DNA from: Coriobacteriia bacterium
GTDB lineage: Bacteria > Actinomycetota > Coriobacteriia > Anaerosomatales > SLCP01
Reading direction: 5' to 3'
Assembly (NCBI GenBank): GCA_007125735.1
Contig: SLCP01000158.1
Coordinates: 1-17,563 of the forward strand
Length of the DNA: 17,563 nt
In this document: positions 14,046-17,563 of the stretch, piece after piece
How positions within the stretch are numbered: position 1 is the stretch's first letter
Layout of the letters: each line of letters opens with the position of its first letter
The notes under the pieces: generated by a model
The model's input: the letters and a program-made list of their open reading frames with translations, nothing else
Told to the model about the DNA's origin: nothing
The model's database searches: none
Position numbers and translations under genes: made by a program

Positions 14046-14632
14046 AGCGCTCCCTTTGTCGACGGCACCGCTCCTGCGAGCCGCGGGTCGATCTCGACCG
14101 CCTCGGCCAGAGCGCGCGCGAGCGCCTTGAACGCCGCTTCTACGATGTGGTGCGCGTTGTCGCCGGCGAGCTTGTGCACGTGCAGCGTGAGTCCCGCGTT
14201 CTGCGCGAAGGCGACCATGAACTCGCGGGCGAGCGAGGTCTCGAACGTGCCGATGAACTCGATCGGCAGCTCGACGTCGTAGGTGAGTCCTCCTCGGCCG
14301 GAGATGTCGATGGCGGCGAGCACGAGCGCCTCGTCCATCGGGATGGCCGCCGAGCCGTAGCGCCGGATGCCCGCCTTGTCGCCGAGCGCTTCTGCGAGCG
14401 CGGCGCCGATGCAGATGCCCACGTCCTCGACGGTGTGGTGCGCGTCGACCTCGAGGTCGCCCTTAGCCTCGACAGTAAGCGAGATGAGGCCGTGGCGGCC
14501 GAGCGCGTCGAGCATGTGGTCGAAGAAGGGGATGCCCGTCGACACGCGCACCTCGCCGGGCGCGTCTACGTCGAGCGCGACCGTGATGGCCGTCTCCTTG
14601 GTCTCGCGGGTGACAGAACCAGTGCGTCCCAT
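14042..14632 (-). CDS. hisB: Imidazoleglycerol-phosphate dehydratase
   Basis: Dehydrates imidazole glycerol phosphate to imidazole acetol phosphate, step 6 for the monofunctional enzyme. It is 196 residues, without the N-terminal histidinol-phosphatase domain of the enterobacterial fusion. Seen: the manganese-binding blocks FFDHML (36-41), DAHHTVED (63-70) and GDNAHHIVEAAFKALARAL (158-176), whose histidines bind two metal ions. The ATG at 14632 is 1 base after the hisC stop, but the nearest G-rich site (GGGGGAG) is about 13 bases away, so translation may depend on coupling to hisC. Histidinol-phosphate phosphatase must be encoded elsewhere. Confidence 0.96.
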   Translation of the reverse strand: MGRTGSVTRETKETAITVALDVDAPGEVRVSTGIPFFDHMLDALGRHGLISLTVEAKGDLEVDAHHTVEDVGICIGAALAEALGDKAGIRRYGSAAIPMDEALVLAAIDISGRGGLTYDVELPIEFIGTFETSLAREFMVAFAQNAGLTLHVHKLAGDNAHHIVEAAFKALARALAEAVEIDPRLAGAVPSTKGAL

Positions 14633-14633
14633 G

Positions 14634-15770
14634 CTAGTAGCCCAACTCCCCCACCGTCCCGTGACGCGCGTGCGCGCCGTTGCCGAGTATCTGCGAAGCC
14701 TTGCGCGTCGAGAGGATCTCTTCGACGGCGGCCAAGAAGCGCTCGTTCTCCTCGTCGGTCCCCACCGTCACGCGCAGGCAGTCCTCGAGACCCGGCGTGC
14801 GCGTGAAATCGCGGATGAGGATCGAGTAGTTGTGGAGCAGGTCGCGCCAGAGCGCGGAGGCGTGGTCGACGCGGAAGAGGATGAAGTTGGCCTCCGAGGG
14901 AAACACCGTCACCTCTTCGAACGCCGAGAGCCCGTGCACGAGCGTGTCGCGCCCGCGCATGATGTCGCGGATCGCCTGCTGGAACACGACGCGCTCCCTA
15001 AAGACCGTCGAGGCCACCCACTGCGCGAACGCATCGACCGAGTAAGGCTGGCGCACCTTGGTGAGCTCGCGGACCACGTCCTCGTGCGCGAGCAGGTAGC
15101 CCACGCGCAACCCTGCGAGCGAGAACGCTTTGGAGAACGTGCGCAAGATGACGAGGTTGGGGTGGCGCTCCATGTGAGGACGCATCGTGTGGCGGCTGAA
15201 CTCGAAGTACGCCTCGTCGACGAGCACGATCGCGTCGGTGGCGTTCAAGATGTCGATGAGCACCGTCTCGGGCGTGATGTTGCCGGTGGGGTTGTTGGGG
15301 TGCGCGAGCATGACGACGTCGATGTCCCCCTCGCCAAGGCGCTCGAGCACCGCGTCGGCGTCGACCGAGAAGTCCGCGGTGCGCGGGATGCGCACGAGCT
15401 CGGTCCCGGTCACCTGGGCGTCGATGCCGTACATCGTGAAGGTGGGCGGCGCGTCGATCATCTTGCGTCCCGGCCCGCCCCACGCGAGTAGGAGGTCGAA
15501 GATGAGCTCGTCGCCGCCGTTGCCCACGATCACGTTCGAGGGCTCGAGGCCGTTGGCCTCTGCGATGAGCCCGCGCAGCGTGGTCGCCATCGGGTCCGGG
15601 TAGCGGTTGAACCGGAACTCCCGCATCCGGCTCGCGAGTTTGTCGACGATCTCGCCGGGCAGGTTCGCTGGGTGCTCGTTGGCGGCAAGCGCGATGTCGA
15701 CCTTGAGGTCCTTCGCGTCGTACGGGACGAGGTGTTCGAGTTCTGGCCGAGGAGCCCGCATGCGGTCCAT
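14634..15770 (-). CDS. hisC: Histidinol-phosphate aminotransferase
   Basis: PLP enzyme converting imidazole acetol phosphate to histidinol phosphate with glutamate. It is 378 residues, class I/II aminotransferase fold. Seen: NRYPDP (55-60), VGNGGDELI (82-90), AHPNNPTGN (156-164), VDEAYFEF (184-191) with Asp185 and Tyr188, the PLP lysine Lys214 in RTFSKAFSLAGLRVGYL, and LRVTVGT near 334-340. The ATG at 15770 follows GGAGGAG that overlaps the hisD stop. The frame is open further to 16172, but that part lies inside hisD and has no family sequence. Met4 is an alternative start. After the usual end (EEIL, about residue 353) there are about 25 extra residues ending GTVGELGY, of unknown purpose. Confidence 0.95.
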   Translation of the reverse strand: MDRMRAPRPELEHLVPYDAKDLKVDIALAANEHPANLPGEIVDKLASRMREFRFNRYPDPMATTLRGLIAEANGLEPSNVIVGNGGDELIFDLLLAWGGPGRKMIDAPPTFTMYGIDAQVTGTELVRIPRTADFSVDADAVLERLGEGDIDVVMLAHPNNPTGNITPETVLIDILNATDAIVLVDEAYFEFSRHTMRPHMERHPNLVILRTFSKAFSLAGLRVGYLLAHEDVVRELTKVRQPYSVDAFAQWVASTVFRERVVFQQAIRDIMRGRDTLVHGLSAFEEVTVFPSEANFILFRVDHASALWRDLLHNYSILIRDFTRTPGLEDCLRVTVGTDEENERFLAAVEEILSTRKASQILGNGAHARHGTVGELGY

Positions 15771-15772
15771 AC

Positions 15773-17092
15773 CTACTCCTCCTCCCCGGTCATCTCGGTC
15801 ATCTCGGTCATCGCCTCGAGCCTGAGCGTCACGGCGCGCGCGTGCGCGTCGAGGCCCTCGGCGTCGGCGATGAGCGCGGCGGTTGGCCCGTCGAGCTCGA
15901 GCGCTTCGAACGAGTAGGCGAGCACCGAGGACTTCTTCACGAAGTCGTCGACGGAAAGCGGGCTCGAGAAGCGCGCCGTGCCGCCGGTGGGCAGCACGTG
16001 GTTGGGCCCGGCGACGTAATCGCCCACGGTCTCGGGCGTGAAGTGGCCGAGGAAGATGGCGCCGGCGTTGCGGATCGAGCCGAGGACGTCGAACGCGTCG
16101 GCCATCTGGATCTCGAGGTGTTCGGGCGCGATGAGGTCGACCGCGTCGAGCGCGGCGACGATGTCGGGGCACACGACCACGAGCCCGTTGTCGCGCAGCG
16201 AGCGCTCGATGACGTCGCGGCGGGGCGCCTCTTCGAGCAACACGGCGAGCGCCTCCTCGACCTGGCCCGGCAAGTCGGGCGAGGTGGTGACGACGTAGGT
16301 CGCGGCGCGCGGGTCGTGCTCGGCCTGCGCCATGAGGTCGATCGCGACGAACGCCGGAAGCGCGGTCTCATCGGCCAGCACGCAGACCTCGCTCGGCCCG
16401 GCGAGCATGTCGATGCCCACGTCTCCCATGACGAGCTTCTTGGCGGCGGTGACGTAGGCGTTGCCCGGCCCCACGACCTTGTCGACGCGCGGGACCGACT
16501 CGGTGCCGTACGCGAGCGCGGCGATCGCCTGCGCGCCGCCCACCTTGTAGATCTCATCGACACCTGCCTCGGCGGCCGCGGCGAGCGTGTAGGGATTCAC
16601 GGTGCCGTCGGCATCGGGCGGCACGACCATCACGACCTCGTCGACGCCAGCGACGCGCGCCGGGATAGCTGTCATGAGCACGCTCGACGGGTAGCACGCC
16701 CGCCCACCGGGGACGTAGCAGCCCACGCGCTCGAGCGGGGTCACCTTCTGGCCGAGGAAGATCCCGCCCTCTTGCGTCGTGAACCACGATTGCGGGACCT
16801 GCCTCTGGTGGTAGTCGGCGATAGCACCGGCCGCGTGCGAGATGGCGTCGAGGAACTCGGTCCCCACGGCGGCGACGGCGGCGTCGATCTCGGCCTCGGT
16901 CACCGCGAACTCGTCGATGGCGGCGCGGTCGAAGCGCTCGGTGTACTCGCGGAGCGCCGCGTCACCGCGGGTGCGGACCTCATCGAGGATGCGGGCGGCC
17001 ACGCCGAGGACCTCGGCGTCGACACCGCCCGACCGCGTGAGGTCGGACTCGGCCAGGCGCTTCCCGCGCTCAAGTACGATGGTGCGCAACAT
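15773..17092 (-). CDS. hisD: Histidinol dehydrogenase
   Basis: Oxidises histidinol to histidine in two NAD-dependent steps; zinc enzyme and the last step of the pathway. It is 439 residues. Seen: GCYVPGGRACYPSSVLM (124-140), KVVGPGNAYVTAAK (205-218), DMLAGPSE (228-235), zinc ligands Gln256 and His259 in AQAEHD, catalytic Glu324/His325 in APEHLE, Asp358 in VGDY, AGPNHVLPTGG (361-371) and His417 near the end. These fit the known Salmonella positions within two or three residues. The C-terminus ends in an MTEMTEMT tail made by a 9-base tandem repeat. The ATG at 17092 is the only start after the hisG stop in this frame. Its ribosome site (GAGAGGGG, about 11 bases away) is distant. Followed after 2 bases by hisC. 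Confidence 0.97.
   Translation of the reverse strand: MLRTIVLERGKRLAESDLTRSGGVDAEVLGVAARILDEVRTRGDAALREYTERFDRAAIDEFAVTEAEIDAAVAAVGTEFLDAISHAAGAIADYHQRQVPQSWFTTQEGGIFLGQKVTPLERVGCYVPGGRACYPSSVLMTAIPARVAGVDEVVMVVPPDADGTVNPYTLAAAAEAGVDEIYKVGGAQAIAALAYGTESVPRVDKVVGPGNAYVTAAKKLVMGDVGIDMLAGPSEVCVLADETALPAFVAIDLMAQAEHDPRAATYVVTTSPDLPGQVEEALAVLLEEAPRRDVIERSLRDNGLVVVCPDIVAALDAVDLIAPEHLEIQMADAFDVLGSIRNAGAIFLGHFTPETVGDYVAGPNHVLPTGGTARFSSPLSVDDFVKKSSVLAYSFEALELDGPTAALIADAEGLDAHARAVTLRLEAMTEMTEMTGEEE
15787..15813. repeat. Three 9-base tandem repeats in the hisD 3' end
   Basis: Plus-strand CGGTCATCT occurs twice in tandem, followed by a third copy differing only in its last base. In the hisD frame this encodes the repeated Met-Thr-Glu tail just before the stop. 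The unit length keeps the frame, so copy-number changes would only lengthen or shorten the tail. Confidence 0.85.
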
Positions 17093-17109
17093 GTCGGGCG
17101 CAGCCCCTC

Positions 17110-17190
17110 TCGTGTACGTCGGTGCGTGTACGGTCGTGCGCGTGCGTTCGTGCGTGTGCGTCGGTGCGTCGTGTGTGCGTGCGTACGCGG
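17110..17190. repeat. Alternating purine-pyrimidine tract between hisG and hisD
   Basis: The 99-base gap between the hisG stop and the hisD start is mostly degenerate GTGCGT-type sequence. Runs of strict purine-pyrimidine alternation are 17111-17119, 17122-17132, 17135-17147, 17149-17161 and 17170-17189, the last being 20 bases. CGTCGGTGCGT is repeated exactly at 17117-17127 and 17159-17169. Such CG/TG alternation is the classical sequence pattern for left-handed Z-DNA. The minus-strand transcript of this part would be rich in A and C with almost no U, and so largely unstructured. No reading frame in it has a usual start codon. Confidence 0.7.
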
Positions 17191-17191
17191 A

Positions 17192-17563
17192 CTATTCTAC
17201 CGGCACGGCGGCAAGCCGCTCGGCCAGGTTCGTGATGCGCTCGGGGTCGGTGCGCAGACTCGCCGGGTTGGCGACGAAGCGCGCGGTCGACGGGAGCACG
17301 TCTTCGACGATGCGCAGCCGGTTCTCGCGAAGCGTCGTCCCGGTCGCCGTGATGTCGACGATCTGGTCCGCGAGGCCGATGAGCGGCGCGATCTCGATGT
17401 TGCCGTGCAACTTCACGACCTCCACCTGGACGCCCTTGGCGGCGAAGTGGAGCTCGGTGATGCGCGGATACTTGGTCGCCACCCTGATCACGCCGAGGTG
17501 ACGGTAGTGCTCGGCGACCTCGGCCGCGGCGTCCTCGGGCTCGGCCACCACGAAGCGGCATCC
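17192..17563 (-). CDS. hisG: ATP phosphoribosyltransferase, catalytic subunit (5' end beyond window)
   Basis: Joins ATP and PRPP in the first, regulated step of histidine synthesis. Only the C-terminal 123 residues lie in the window; the start is off the right edge. Seen: GCRFVVAEPEDA at the edge, KYPRIT, VVKLHGNIEIAPLIGLAD, and the PRPP-binding loop DITATGTTLREN, followed by a short helix ending NLAERLAAVPVE. The protein stops right after this catalytic core, with no room for the C-terminal ACT-like regulatory domain of long HisG. It therefore looks like the short form, which works with the HisZ regulatory subunit. HisZ would be expected upstream or elsewhere. It lies 99 bases before hisD, the only loose junction in the operon. 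Confidence 0.93.
   Translation of the reverse strand, partial: GCRFVVAEPEDAAAEVAEHYRHLGVIRVATKYPRITELHFAAKGVQVEVVKLHGNIEIAPLIGLADQIVDITATGTTLRENRLRIVEDVLPSTARFVANPASLRTDPERITNLAERLAAVPVE
17194..17199 (-). promoter_or_regulatory. Possible internal -10 element before hisD
   Basis: Minus-strand TAGAAT matches the -10 consensus at five of six positions and overlaps the hisG stop codon. No -35 is seen at 16-18 bases, and the nearest TTGCCG is only 9 bases away. It might drive hisD and the genes after it, with the alternating tract as leader. Confidence 0.22.

Noticed and set aside
17070..17200. A histidine-rich leader peptide (attenuator) ahead of hisD
   Set aside because: One minus-strand frame here contains about nine His codons, but they come from the CAC-containing repeats. 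The frame has no ATG, GTG or TTG after the hisG stop, the His residues are not consecutive, and no alternative terminator hairpins are seen.
1..17563. Mobile element, CRISPR array, toxin-antitoxin or defence island
   Set aside because: No transposase, integrase, spaced repeats, tRNA or abrupt composition change was seen. The gene content is core metabolism plus envelope and signalling genes.

Overview
The window is about 17.6 kb of very GC-rich bacterial chromosome, packed with amino-acid biosynthesis genes. All but one of the genes read on the minus strand. The GC content, frequent GTG starts, an actinobacterial-style argS/lysA/hom/thrB neighbourhood and a hisG-D-C-B-H-A-F-I-E gene order suggest an actinomycetote. 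The histidine genes do not look like those of Streptomyces or Mycobacterium: HisG ends where the short, HisZ-dependent form ends, and HisA looks like an ordinary HisA rather than the dual-function PriA. A deeper lineage such as Coriobacteriia is possible, but this is inference; there is no rRNA or other phylogenetic marker here.

Left part, 1-3017. The threonine branch is thrB (running off the left edge) and, upstream of it, hom with a C-terminal ACT domain. Divergent from hom is the only plus-strand gene, a small multi-pass membrane protein resembling the GAP/Sap group. Region 3018-5141 holds two minus-strand genes outside any pathway: a small lipoprotein with what looks like a leaderless promoter, and a membrane-bound Cache-GGDEF diguanylate cyclase. 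A strong hairpin fills the short gap between the convergent membrane-protein and lipoprotein genes. Region 5249-8408 is an argS-lysA operon (arginyl-tRNA synthetase, then diaminopimelate decarboxylase) with a recognisable promoter. Region 8424-9851 is a large lipoprotein with several Asp-rich FG-GAP-like motifs.

Right part, 10026-17563. This is a compact histidine operon, transcribed right to left as hisG (partial)-hisD-hisC-hisB-hisH-hisA-hisF-hisI-hisE, with start/stop overlaps or gaps of 10 bases or less at every junction except hisG-hisD. It supplies the whole route from PRPP and ATP to histidine apart from histidinol-phosphate phosphatase (and HisZ if the HisG is short-form), which are not seen here. 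The last gene is not a histidine gene. It is a four-helix-like membrane protein with the layout of an M48/HtpX peptidase, but the HExxH zinc site is replaced by NLMAR, so it is probably a pseudopeptidase. The one loose junction, hisG-hisD, holds about 80 bases of nearly alternating purine-pyrimidine sequence that no gene explains.

I see no mobile element, tRNA, rRNA, CRISPR array or defence system. The points most worth following up are the M48-like pseudopeptidase at the end of the his operon and the alternating purine-pyrimidine leader of hisD.
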